Source of the DNA: Hypomyces perniciosus
Lineage: Eukaryota > Ascomycota > Sordariomycetes > Hypocreales > Hypocreaceae
NCBI GenBank assembly: GCA_008477525.1
Contig: SPDT01000004.1
Coordinates: 2,046,001-2,110,000 of the forward strand
DNA length: 64,000 nucleotides
Reading direction: 5' to 3'
Part shown: piece by piece, positions 11,632 through 22,362 of the stretch
How the letters are laid out: the number at the start of each line of letters is the position of its first letter
Numbering within the stretch: the stretch's first letter is position 1
Position numbers and translations under genes: made by a program
Notes under the pieces: model-generated
The model's input: only the letters and a program-made list of their open reading frames with translations
The model's database searches: none
What the model was told of the DNA's origin: nothing

Positions 11632-13249
11632 ATGAACCGAAATATCGCCTATTCCTCATTATCCAAGGGACTGCCCATCGTTCTACCAGAAAGACAAGTC
11701 GCTTCTTCCTTCGTTACCCCTCCGCCACTTGCGCTGCAGGATTCGTCTGCTTGGAACTCGTCGCCATTGGAAACCAACATGGATATCTTTGATTTCACAA
11801 CTGCCACCGCAGTGCCGCCAATACCTTCTTTCGCCCCGGCAAATGCCAACACCATGACTGACATGACATTTCTACAATCCTCTGCATCACGCCCCCACCG
11901 GAATCCTTCACAATCAGGACTCTCTCAAAGCAGCAAAGAATCCCACGACGCCAAACGGATAAAAGTTGAGTCCCCACCGGCTGCATTGGACTCAATAGAT
12001 TCATGGCTTCGATTCGACGATGATGCGGAGCAGTTTGGGAGCTTTGAGATCGACTACTCAAAGAATTACAGACCAACAAGTCAAAACAGGTGAGCATGAC
12101 AATCTCCCAATCAACAAAACGCGGCAGTTTCTGATTTTATGGCCATTAGACCGACCACAGACTGGACGCCTGGACTAGGGAGCGGGCTCTACGCCAATCC
12201 AACCGCCCCTTTCAGAGAAGAAGATTTCCTCGACGATAGCGCTTTCGATCATTCCCTGTCCGAGGATGAGGACATATTCGAATCGATGAACTTGGATGAG
12301 CAGTTGTCGAAAATCGACACAATGCCCCCACCAGAACCTCCATCTCAAAGGAGCCTTTACTCCACGCCACTGAGTTGGGATAAGCCTCAACCAGGAATCC
12401 ATCCAAGCGCTGTAACCATGTCAAACGAGATCCCCAGGCGCATGGGCGGCAATACTAGCTGGGATACCATTCCTCAAGACACCACCAACTACGTCCTAAG
12501 CGCAGATGAACGACGTCGTCTAATTGAGATTGCTATGGGTCCAAACAGAATCCCCACGTATGTGTCACCCAGTCGATTCAACCTCGGATATGGACCCGGG
12601 ATGCAGTCGAGTTCGCAGACCAAAGAATTCAGCATTGGGGGCGACACAAAACAAGGACTCTCCCACGTGGAAATGGACCGACGACATACCTCTGCGGATA
12701 CGTCCACCTCTGGAATTTCGCCGCAAAATCAAGATCTGAAACACAAACAGCCAAAGAATGAGGCACCCCCACCTAAATCTGCGCCATCAAAACGGCCGAA
12801 TTCGCAATCCGGACCTGGCGCTAAGGAAAAGCAAAGATCGGCAGATCGAATAGCTCACAACGATGTCGAGCGAAAGTATCGCACGAATCTGAAGGACAAG
12901 ATCACTGAGCTGCGGAACGCGGTGCCGGCGCTGCAGCAAGTAGCTGAAGCAGATGGCCAGGATGAATCACAGGGTGTTGCTAAAGTGAGCAAGGTTAGTT
13001 TATCAAGATGCAGGTTTTATGAGAATATCAACAATGGCTAACAGCACCTATTCACAGGGCACCGTGTTGACGAAAGCTACCGAGTATATCCACCACCTAG
13101 AGCAGCGAAACAAAGACATCATGACGGAGCATCGGCAATTAATACGACGGCTCCAGGCCTTTGAGACTCTGCTCAACAGCTCCATGAGGGGTACAGAGGC
13201 GATGCCCAGTCACAGCATGGCGCTCTTCGACCCACGAGGGTTCTGCTAA
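11632..13249 (+). CDS. bHLH transcription factor, SREBP-type basic region
   Basis: Three exons (11632-12089, 12150-12993, 13058-13249) give 497 residues in frame. The basic region and helix 1, HNDVERKYRTNLKDKI, begin at about residue 389. The Tyr at about 396 replaces the Arg of most bHLH proteins and is the hallmark of the SREBP class, which can bind both E-box and sterol-regulatory sites. Helix 2 (GTVLTKATEYIHHLEQRNKD) begins exactly at exon 3. The N-terminal 380 residues are acidic and Ser/Pro-rich, likely an activation region. No transmembrane segments follow the bHLH, unlike membrane-bound SrbA/Sre1, so it should be a directly nuclear factor of the type including Neurospora SAH-2 and Aspergillus DevR. 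That assignment is from memory, so no symbol is given. Confidence 0.85.
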
Positions 13250-13677
13250 AAGCGTGTATTATTATTCGATTTGATGAATGATGGCAATCTTTGGAGACAT
13301 TCCCGTAAAAATATTTCCCTTTTTCTTCTTTTTTATCCTCCTTCAATTTTTCTTTCTTTTTTTAACAAGGACTCTCTACTTTTTCGGCGTTGGTGGTGGT
13401 GGTGGTGGTGGTTACATGCCTTACATCATATGAAAATACCAAGGGATTAACTTACGATATGTTTGGCTGTTTGGCACAGGCTGGCGGAAAGGAAGAAAAC
13501 CCGATACTAACGGGTTACGAATCTTACGAAGAGGATTAGACGACATGGGATAGAGAGTTCAACTCCCAGAAAAGCACATATCAGGTGTTTGTTTTCAGTT
13601 GACACAAGTGTAATAGCTTGCGACCCTCTTGGGGTTGGTTGTTTACCCTATAATAAATAATAACAACCGAAGAAAAA

Positions 13678-13806
13678 CTCGAGCAGTGATGATGATGATA
13701 TTTCGCGTCTGGAGGGCCTTCATAAGCCAGGAAGTGGTGTTTATTTTCCTTGCTTGTAGAGCCCTCCGGACGTGAAATATCATCGTCATCATCATCATTG
13801 CTCGAG
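13678..13806 (+). promoter_or_regulatory. Large imperfect hairpin in the convergent intergenic region
   Basis: The left arm at 13678-13717 starts CTCGAGCAGTGATGATGATG and ends CTGGAGGGC. The right arm at 13761-13806 starts GCCCTCCGGACG and ends ATTGCTCGAG. The arms pair over about 40 bp around a 43-nt loop. The right arm carries two extra ATC-type triplets. All three substitutions between the arms (near 13686, 13705 and 13710) leave G-U wobbles when the + strand is transcribed but A-C mismatches on the other strand. The hairpin sits in the 3' region of the bHLH gene, facing the 3' end of the aminopeptidase gene. A function in 3' end formation or as a double-stranded RNA source is inference; a small MITE is another explanation. 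Confidence 0.6.
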
Positions 13807-13934
13807 AAATGATACCCAACAGCCATAATACCCAAGGTAACATTGTAGTATCCGTTTTAATTTCATGGTCGCATAATTCAACATGTCTACACTTCTTTTT
13901 ACCTCATAAATATCCCACGGGCCTCGTTCTTGGC

Positions 13935-15510
13935 TTAATTCCTCAAGGCCTCGATATCAACAACTTCCTTCACGGCTTCCGTCGTGAGTATGTATGGCGC
14001 ATCCTCATCCACACAGATACTATCCTCTATACGAATACCCATGCCCCTAAAATGAGCTGGCCATCGCTCATCGTTGGGCACATAAACACCAGGCTCGATT
14101 GTCACGCAGTGGCCCCTGCGGAGGATCTCTCTCCTGCTATATCCGGGACAATCATGCACATCGAGGCCGATGTAGTGTCCGACGTGGTGGGGGAAGAGCT
14201 GGTCTATGTTGCTCATATTGACGTTGAAGCCGATGGCTTTGAGCTGGTCAACTAGGCCCCGGACCGTGGCGCCGTGGATGTCTTCGAGGGACATGCGGGC
14301 GGACTCGCGGCAGAGGGATACGCTCGTACGCTGGACCTTGAGAACGGCTTCGTAGAGATCGCGCTGAGCGGCGGTGAATTTCCCAGAGACGGGCCAGGTT
14401 CGCGATATGTCGGTGATGTATGTGCCATACTGGCCACCCGCATCGACGAGGATGAACTCACCGTTCTGAAAGATATTGTTGTTGACGGTGTAATGGATGC
14501 AGTTGGCGCGTTCTCCGCCTGCTATGACGGGTATGTAAGCCGGCCCGTCACAGCCATTGATTGTAAATTCGTAGTCTAAGAAAGCATGCAGATCCTTCTC
14601 CTTTGTCCAAGACTGTCTCATCGCATTGGTGATGGCGCGGCCAGAGATTTGGCCGGCTAGTCTCATGTTGGTGATCTCAGCTGGGCTTTTGATCACCCGC
14701 AGCTTGTTCATAACTGGGTATAGAGGTGTCTTGGCCGGGCCGCCAGACGGACGACTGGCGAAGAGCTTCCACAGAAAGCTGGCCTGTTCCTTGGTCGGCT
14801 GGACATCGGTGTATATAAGCTTCGCAGACTCGAGGATTTGAGGTAGCACCAGGTCGACCTGGTCTATAGACCACGCTTCATCTGCGTTGAATACATCTTC
14901 TGCGGCCTGCACGCCGTTCCGGTAGCCGGACCATTGTTCCTCCCTAGGGTTCTTGGCCTTGACGAACATACGGAAGATGTAATCCCCCCACTTCGGGCCT
15001 GTTCTCTCAATGATGGCCACGGCATCGGGCTCTTCCCAGCCAGTCAACCAGAGGAAGTTTGACTCTTGTCGGTATGGGTGGAAGACAGCACCGGACTTGT
15101 ACTGGAGGGACGCGGCGTGCAGGACAGCAATGGCGCCCTCGGGCATCGCATCGGCGAGGGCTGCTCGACGTTCGGCATATTCCTGGGCGGTGATACCGGA
15201 TGTTACTGTGCAAGGTTATCGTATTAGCTGATGCTTGTGGCACAGTCCTCAATAAACGCAGAAGCTGAAAATCACTGTACGAGTAAGACCTACGTTCGCC
15301 GGCCTTGAGGATGTGGGGATGTGTCTCATGGATGGGCTGTCCAAACTGGAGGTTTGCCGCTGAGACGGAGGAATAGCCCCTTCTTCTCCCTGCAGCCCGA
15401 GAGAGGGAGGAAGACGACAATGGTGTTATTAACAAGGAACATGCTGTGCTGCGCTGCAGGGGCAGCTGTTGGGACAGCAGGCTCCGGAATGGTGGGCGAG
15501 GGAGCTTCAT
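13935..15510 (-). CDS. ICP55: Mitochondrial Xaa-Pro aminopeptidase, ICP55-like
   Basis: Icp55 trims one N-terminal residue from mitochondrial proteins after removal of the presequence. Two exons (15510-15294 and 15205-13935) give 495 residues. The first 45 or so residues are basic and Ser-rich without acids, a typical matrix-targeting presequence. An aminopeptidase-P N-domain follows (LTSGITAQEYAERRAALA, NFLWLTGWEEPDAV), then the pita-bread M24 domain. Its metal ligands are visible: Asp in ILVDAGGQYG, Asp in TDISRTWPV, His in FPHHVGHYIGLDVHD, Glu in TIEPGVYVP and Glu in IRIEDSICV. Length and order match ICP55 rather than the shorter cytosolic aminopeptidase P. It converges with the bHLH gene across about 685 bp. 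Confidence 0.9.
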
Positions 15511-16415
15511 TTTATGGAGGCGGGATAATTTCTGAAGGAATTGCGAGGTAGGGATGGGATCATGATCGTCGGGAAGGGATCCCTTGGTACTACCGTACGT
15601 ACGGAGTAGAAGCGGCCCTATTGTTTACTCGTTTCTTCCCTGTCAATGGAGAAACTGGAGTTCCATCTCGGCTCTGATCGTGGGCAATGGTGGTAGTAGT
15701 ATGTAGTATGTAGTATGTAGTACTAGCAGCAGGACTATCACGATGTTTGATATGATGTCTGAGTGAACAATGCATTGAGGTTGCACAACTAACACAGCAA
15801 GCGCATGGACAATGACGTGCCGTTTTTGGCACCGTTTTTGGCGAGTTATGCAGTGCTCCCCAGCGGCTGAAAAGGCCAACCCCCCACTAATCCTCGCCGC
15901 GTTACAGGCGTTCGTGTCGTGTCGCTACACAATAATTTTTTTATGCCTCAGCGGCTTTGTGTGGCGGTTGCTGGTGCGCCGGGTGGGTCCGTGCATGTTT
16001 TTGGAAGAGAGACCCAACCGGGCTTAGCGCTGTTGTGCCAAGCGCGAAGGCTCCATCAACAACCACTGCTCTTCAAAGTCACGCCTTGTTTCTTTCCCAC
16101 ACACGGTTTTCCTCTGAGCCTCGGACACCAGCGAAAAAAAAAGGGCCCCGATAACTCGCCATCTGCCTCGTTTCCTCTCGCAGGCCGTTTTCGCACCTTC
16201 AATGCCTTCGTAACATCACTTAGCTATCTCCTCAGCTCGCTTCGGAGACGTGTCCGGCCCTGCACGTTGCGCGTGCTCGTCCCCGAACCCGAACCCGAAC
16301 CCGCAACCCAGCCCCTCCTCTTGTCTCGTCAGACGCCGTTCACGCACGCTCCGCAAGGCTCTGCAAAGTTCTTCTGGCAGAGCATTCAGAGCATGGTGGC
16401 TTGAGTTAGGAGTGC
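15511..16415. other. Divergent promoter region between ICP55-like gene and DBF4
   Basis: No coding sequence is supported. The two flanking genes are transcribed away from each other, so both promoters lie here. A TACGTACGGAGTA motif lies near 15595-15608, a TAGTATG trinucleotide-like run near 15695-15720, and a short CCCGAA repeat at about 16283-16300 in the probable DBF4 leader. Confidence 0.55.
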
Positions 16416-18487
16416 ATGGCAACCGTATCTCTATCGCCAACGCCCGTTGCTGTCACGGCCATGTCCTCGAGGCGGGCCCCTCTCGCCAACAACCCCAATG
16501 TCGTCAATTCGCCTCTACGCGGACCTTCGGTCTTGGCCGGATATGCTAAGCCTAAGCGTTCCTTTGCTACCATCCAGCGCGAAGAACCGTACGGCCAGCC
16601 TCCTCCGGTGAAGAAGCAAGCCCTCGATAATGGCAGCCAGCGCGCCGTTCGCTCCCCGTCGAAGCCTGCGCCCCGCGCCCCGGTCCTCGTCCAACGTAGC
16701 ACAGCGCGTCCTGTGGTCAAAGATCGCTCTTCGAGGACTGTTTCAACCACCAAGGCTACTCACGATACCGATTATGACAAGGAAGTCTGGAAGAAACACT
16801 TCCGGTCAAAGTTTCCCAAGATGGTGTTTTACTTTGAGAGCATACCAGATGATATTCGGGCCAAGTTGACTAAGAGGGTCACTTACCTCGGTGCTGTAAG
16901 TTTCTTCTCACGTCCCTCTTACTCGTTGATCACATATTCACCTTCAGATCTATAGCGTCAGGAGCCTTTCTTCTCAATCGATGTTACGCACGTAATCACG
17001 ACTCGATCCATTCCACCCGACAAGACGGAGGCAGGAGATGTGGAAGTTGTGGAGCCAGAGGAGCAACCGCCTGAAGAACAACCCCAGACTATCAATCCCT
17101 CACTTCTGGATAGAAACACTGCCGCTAGACGAAGATTACTGTTCGACTTTCGCCAGACCGCGATACCGTCTCAACAGTTGGATGACCTCACAAGACGAAG
17201 CAAACCCACGCGCAACAATGACGTGCTGCACAAGGCTCGGGAGATGGGAAAGAAGATATGGTCTCTGGACAAGTTCCAGACTATGCTGTCGGTCCTTTTG
17301 GAAGCCGAGACCACACACGGCAGCTACAGCTCCAGGACTACGAGTGTGCGGAGTCACTATGGTACTTCCAAGGGCTCACATGAACCAAACCTATACCAGC
17401 TTCTGCATAACGAACGAATCAATGGTCCCTCTGATCGAGATCCCACTGTAATAAGCAGGGAATTGACGTACTTCAAGGGCCCATACATGTACATCTGGGA
17501 TATGGATGAGAAACAGAAGCCGATCATGGTTCGCGAGTACCAAAAGGTCGCGAACAAGACGGATGGCGAATGGCCTCAGTTTCGGAGTGTTGGAAACGGA
17601 CGTTGTCCTTTTGTGGAGGAGGTGGAGGTTCCTGAAAAGGACTATCGAAAGACTCGAGAGAGGGAAAAGGCGCAGGTGGTCAAGAAAGAGGAACCTAAAC
17701 AACAAGTTCTGAAGGCTCCCGAGATCCCTCAACCCAAGCCGGTAACTGGCAAGCGGACGTTGACGGAGATGGAGAACGGACACAATAAGGTGTCCGCCGT
17801 TGCACCAACGGATATCTTCAACTCAGCCAGAGCTGTTTTGACCAAGCAAACGGAGATGCGGTCTCAAAACGCCTTCACTAGCCGAGCTGAAGGTGGACGC
17901 TTGTTTGGGGGCGAACCTGTGGCATCTGGTATCCAGAACAACATCACATCAGCTATCCGCTCACAGATGATTTCATCTACATCTGGAATCAACGGCGCCA
18001 AGGCTGGTACCAGCAAGGAGGTCCACGGGCTGCAGAGGAAGGTTTTGCAAAAGGCTAACCCGACTTCTCATGACGCCAGTTCGCGTCGCCTTACAGAAGT
18101 TTCGGTGGATGTCGCATCTAGCCGATCGATGACAATGGGCCGAACGACTTCCAGGACTGTTCAGACCCAAGACGATGATGGCCAGAAGATGGTGGAGAGG
18201 AAGACTCAGTCGCAATCGCTTAAGAGCAAGCGAGACTTGAAGCCGGGTTACTGCGAGAACTGCCAGGACAAGTTCCGCGACTTTGATGAGGTGAGTACAT
18301 TCCTTCAAACTGATGCTGTGAGGGACTGGACAGTGAGCTAACTGCCTCATAGCACATCTTATCTCGAAAGCATCGGAAGTTTGCAGAAAACGACGATAAC
18401 TGGGTAGAGTTGGATACTCTCCTTGTGCAGCTGAAACGAGCCCCGAGATACTCGTCCATGGTCTCTGAGGATGAAGGGGACTGGTAG
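16416..18487 (+). CDS. DBF4: Dbf4, regulatory subunit of the Cdc7 kinase (DDK)
   Basis: Dbf4 activates Cdc7 kinase to phosphorylate the MCM helicase at replication origins. Three exons (16416-16895, 16956-18290, 18353-18487) give 649 residues. A divergent BRCT-like N-terminal region spans about residues 125-200 (WKKHFRSKFPKMVFYFESIP, RQEPFFSIDVTHVITTR). Motif M follows near residue 320 (GPYMYIWDMDEKQKPIMVREY). The C-terminal CCHH zinc finger (Cys 593, Cys 596, His 606, His 612; GYCENCQDKFRDFDEH) is split by intron 2. The order BRCT, M, C is diagnostic. Intron 1 uses the acceptor ending TATAG at 16955, which keeps the conserved YLGA-RQEPFFSIDVTH join. The Aspergillus orthologue is nimO. Confidence 0.93.
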
Positions 18488-19331
18488 CAATGTGTGACAA
18501 CTTGCTTCAACCCTCTGATCCTGGGTCTTGATACCACGCTTCTCACTCTCTTATCTAGGCATGCCTGCTACTCTCACACTTGACTCTCAATCACCATACC
18601 ATCAACTGCGTTTTTGTATCCCTGCAGAGGGATCTAACCACCTGGCTTTCAATTTTCTTGCATCTCGATCAGATTTCTGCGCCCTGGTATAGATACTGCC
18701 TCGGTCGATACTTCTGACTGAGCTATACCCTGTTTTTATTTTCTCTTCACACCGGCTATACGGAACTGCATGTGACTTTGGCACAGCGGGCATGGTTTGG
18801 CATCTTGGACTGCATGACATGGCAGCGGCGTTTTTAACGAACTCGGTTCTTTTCACAGAGGGGTGGATATTGGTGGTTGGGGGCCCTGGGTAGGGTGGAA
18901 GGAGTAGGGCTTTATGATAGAGAGATGGCCTGTACATATATGGTCACGAAGTGGCAACGGTTGAGCGGCGAACGGGTATCTGAGATGAGGAGATACAGGA
19001 GCATAATTCTACGACCGTCGTGGAGGAACGATGGCTGTACATGGACAGGTTCAGTCGTGTATGTGTAGCTTGTATGTTACAATTACGAAAGTGTATAAAG
19101 AAGGAATTGACGATCGATACGTGCACAGTATGACCAGAAGATGCTTCGATGTACGTTTGCCATACTGTGCCGCGCACTGTATGATTAGGCTGCCAGTAGT
19201 ATCCATGTCTGGAGAGCCTCACTGTCACTCACCAATACCTCATCTCACATTGCATATTCCCCACGGAAAAGAAGGACCACTACCACCATATTATAGTATA
19301 CGCCGCAGAAATACTATAATAATAAGTCGCT
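18488..19331. other. Intergenic, DBF4 3' end and ATG12 promoter
   Basis: No gene is supported. Short frames on both strands have no motifs. A 3' UTR for DBF4 and the ATG12 promoter are expected here. Confidence 0.55.
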
Positions 19332-19894
19332 ATGGATCTCGACAACCCATCACCACACTCGGCCTCCCCGATGCCCGACACGGATTCAGACAACAACCGA
19401 GGCAGCGGCTCCGCCTCGCCCGAGCTCCCACTCACCATGAGCGCCTCCGCCCTGCTGGCCGATCTGCCGCGGGACGCGATGGCCGCTTTGGCCAGCGCGG
19501 GCGGGTTCCTGCCGGAGAGCAAGGTGGTGGTCAAGTTCAAGCCCGTGGGGTCGGCGCCGGGGCTGCAGCAGGACGTGTGCAAGATCAGCGCGGCGCGCAA
19601 GTTTGAGGAGGTTGTACGGTATCTGCGCCGCAAGCTGCGGTGTAAGGATACGGACAGTGTGTTTTTGTATGTGAATAGCGCGTTTGCGCCGTCGTTGGAT
19701 GAGGTGGTGGGCAATTTGCATCAGGTGAGCTTCATACAGTCAACATGCTACTGGTTGGTCTATGGATTGTTGGGCGGGAGGCATTGGGGATGACGATGAG
19801 TTGGAATTAGCCGGCTGACGATGAGATGCAGTGTTTCAGGAATGCTCAAGATCAGCTTGTGGTTGCCTATTCTATAACCCCTGCGTTTGGATGA
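19332..19894 (+). CDS. ATG12: Ubiquitin-like autophagy protein Atg12
   Basis: Atg12 is conjugated through its C-terminal Gly to Atg5 by Atg7 and Atg10; the conjugate promotes Atg8 lipidation during autophagosome formation. Two exons (19332-19724, 19832-19894) give 151 residues. The N-terminal 45 or so residues are acidic, Ser/Pro-rich and variable. The ubiquitin-like fold follows with [33 protein letters not shown] and [14 protein letters not shown]. Exon 2 encodes only 20 residues, [20 protein letters not shown], the family's invariant tail ending in the conjugating Gly. Without this short exon the protein would lack the tail, so the splice is well supported. It converges with the ketopantoate enzyme gene 248 bp away. 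Confidence 0.94.
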
Positions 19895-20142
19895 GAGCAC
19901 CTTTCTCGGGTCATCCTGGCAGTCCTCCCCCTGCTTCACCTTCGCCTGAAAATGCTCAAAATGCCTGGAATGAAATGCAACATGCTCGCCAAAAACCGCG
20001 CAGCAAACACAAAGTCCTCCCGCTCTATCAATCTTAGTCTACGATGCAGGATGATGTCGGAAAGGGAAAAAGAAAGAACAAAAACAAAACAAACAACACA
20101 AAACAAACAACACAAAACAAAAGCCAACATGAGCCCTCCCCG

Positions 20143-21331
20143 TTATACACCAATTACGTCTTTCACGGCCTTGGCGAACGCCTGGAATTCCTCCGCTGGC
20201 ATGGGATAGGTGTGCTCTTTGGCAGGGTACTCCCGGCTCTTCACCTCATCCCGGTAGGATTCGATGGCCTTCATGGCCTCGCCCCAGACGTCGCCGTATT
20301 TCTTGACGAACTTGGGGAGGAATCTACCAGCGGGGAAATTACCCGTCATGTCGGTTTGCACGAGAACCTGGCCTGAGCACCCGGAGCCGGCGCCGATGCC
20401 AATGGTCGGGATGGTCAGCTTTTGGGTCACTAACGCGGCCACCTCGGCGGGCACTGCTTCAACAACAACGGCAAAGGCACCGGCTTCCTGGACGGCCAAT
20501 GCGTCCTCAAGGACTCTCAGCGCACCGTCAGATGTCTTGCCCTGGACGCGGAAGCCTCCGAGAGCGTTCTGCCGTTGCGGCGTCAGCCCCACGTGGCCGA
20601 GGACAGGGATGCCAGCCGTGGTGATTTTGCGGATGGTTGGGGCAAATTCCTTGCCGCCCTCGAGCTTGATGGCCTGGACTCTGCCCTCCTTGATGAAGCG
20701 GATGGCAGTGGTCAAGGCTTGTTCGGGGGCGATTTCATAGGAGCCCATGGGGAGATCTCCGATCTGCAACGGGTAGTTTTGTTGTCAGCGATCTAATCTG
20801 ATTGATACCATGCATCCATATCCGTCTGGCCCCTGAAGGGACTTGTGGGGCCAAGGGTCTCTCTAGACTTACGGTAAAGGCACTCTTTGTAGCTCGTGCA
20901 ACAGATCGACAATGAAGCAGCATCTCTTCTACCAGGACTTCGCTTGTATCTTCCATGCCCAGGGCCACCATAGCCAAACTGTCGCCGACTAGGATCATGT
21001 CCATGCCGGCATGGTCAGCAACGTGTGCGCTGGGGAAGTCATGTGCGGTGATGACGGTGATAGGCTCGCCCTTTTTGTACAGGGACTTGAGAGTGGCCAT
21101 TGTGACTTTCTTGCGAGGATTGGCTGGCAGAGCACCCATGGGCGAGTGAGAGCTGCATCGCTTTTGGAGGGATATGGATATGGATATGGATATGGATATG
21201 GGTGATGAGGAGGGCCGTGTAAGTACAGCAGCCGCGGCTATGGTGGTGAGGCGGCTGCTGCTAATACGGGGTCGCGTGCCTCTGCGTGCCAGGGCAGCGC
21301 ACGACCTGCTGAAGGGTGCTGCCAGTGACAT
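20143..21331 (-). CDS. panB: 3-methyl-2-oxobutanoate hydroxymethyltransferase (ketopantoate synthesis)
   Basis: The enzyme transfers a hydroxymethyl group from methylene-tetrahydrofolate to 2-oxoisovalerate, the first step to pantothenate and CoA. Two exons (21331-20873, 20763-20143) give 359 residues. The first 65 or so residues are basic and Ser-rich, a likely mitochondrial presequence, and contain an (Ile-Ser)n run encoded by an ATATCC-type hexanucleotide repeat (21169-21200). The TIM-barrel core carries ITAHDFPSAHVADHAGMD, MILVGDSLAMVALGMEDT, AIKLEGGKEFAPTI, VLGHVGLTPQR and IGIGAGSGCSGQVLVQTD, including the metal-binding Asp and catalytic Glu regions. The second in-frame ATG (SPMGALPAN) could give a shorter cytosolic form. 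Confidence 0.93.
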
Positions 21332-22362
21332 GGCTACAGGGGAGGTGTCTGCAGTACGAGCACTCCGTGTAATAAGCTGGTACCTGTCTGTACATTCAAT
21401 ACCACTACTTTGTAGTGTAATCGGATTCTTTAATTCAGACAGAAATTAGGGAGAAAAAAAAGGGAATTGGCAATTAGGTTTCAACCTAGGATGACAAGAA
21501 GAGGGAAAAAAAAATCAAGTGTGACAATCCGATGGCGGACAAAGCGCTTTTATTCCACCCCCCCAGTCATGATGGTTTTTACGATGTAGAATTGAGTATC
21601 TCTGAGAGTCCCTGAAATTGGCAACTTTAGGCTGTCTGCCTGGCCCATCCTGTCTTGGGGCGGCGGGTGCTGGAAACTACAGGGCAGATTTCAGCACTAA
21701 AAGAAAAACATCCGCATTCAGTGCCCTCTCAGCCTCTGTCTCTCAGCCATTGGGGAGGGGATTCGGTTGAGTGATGGACGGATCCTCCGGACGGCCGGTG
21801 TGGAGCCTTGTTTCGCTGGGTTGACTGAACATGATGCTCTGTTCTTGACAGATGAACATATATACACAACAACTACTAATAGGTAGCTATCGATCTATTC
21901 ACTGTTATGGACAAGAGAAACTAGACTTGATCCGTCCTTTCACAAGTCAGTCAATGAGTAGTACCTGTACGGAGTCTCTCCGCTAAATCCTCGGCGCTTG
22001 TATCGCTGTACTTATCGAGTCCGTCCGTACTCGTATCACACGTCATGGCCCGTTCGTTACATTAGCGAACCCCTCGTGACTCTGACTGATCTCTCCCTCA
22101 CGGTCCCCTCTTCAACCTCTTCAACCAACCGCCATCTTACTTGGAGTCTCTCTTTTGACGACACGACACCAAGGCTTCAACCATTTTTGTAGCCCTTGCG
22201 TCCAATCCCGCCACAGCGACCTATCGCCACTGTGAGTGACGTCGTCGAATATTATCGGAGCGACCCTTGAAGACTTGACAATCCCGACAGGAACCCCCCC
22301 CCCCCCCCACCTCCACCTCCACCTCCACCTCCAATAACTGCCGACCCCATCCAACCGCGAAA
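21332..22362. other. Divergent promoter region, with C-tract and CCACCT repeat in UBC8 leader
   Basis: No gene is supported between the two divergent genes. A run of 15 C lies at 22294-22308, followed by CCACCT-type repeats to about 22332, immediately before the UBC8 start. Both probably lie in the UBC8 5' leader. Confidence 0.6.

Noticed and set aside
15919..16404. 161-residue frame upstream of DBF4
   Set aside because: It has no family features and lies in the expected promoter and leader between divergent genes.
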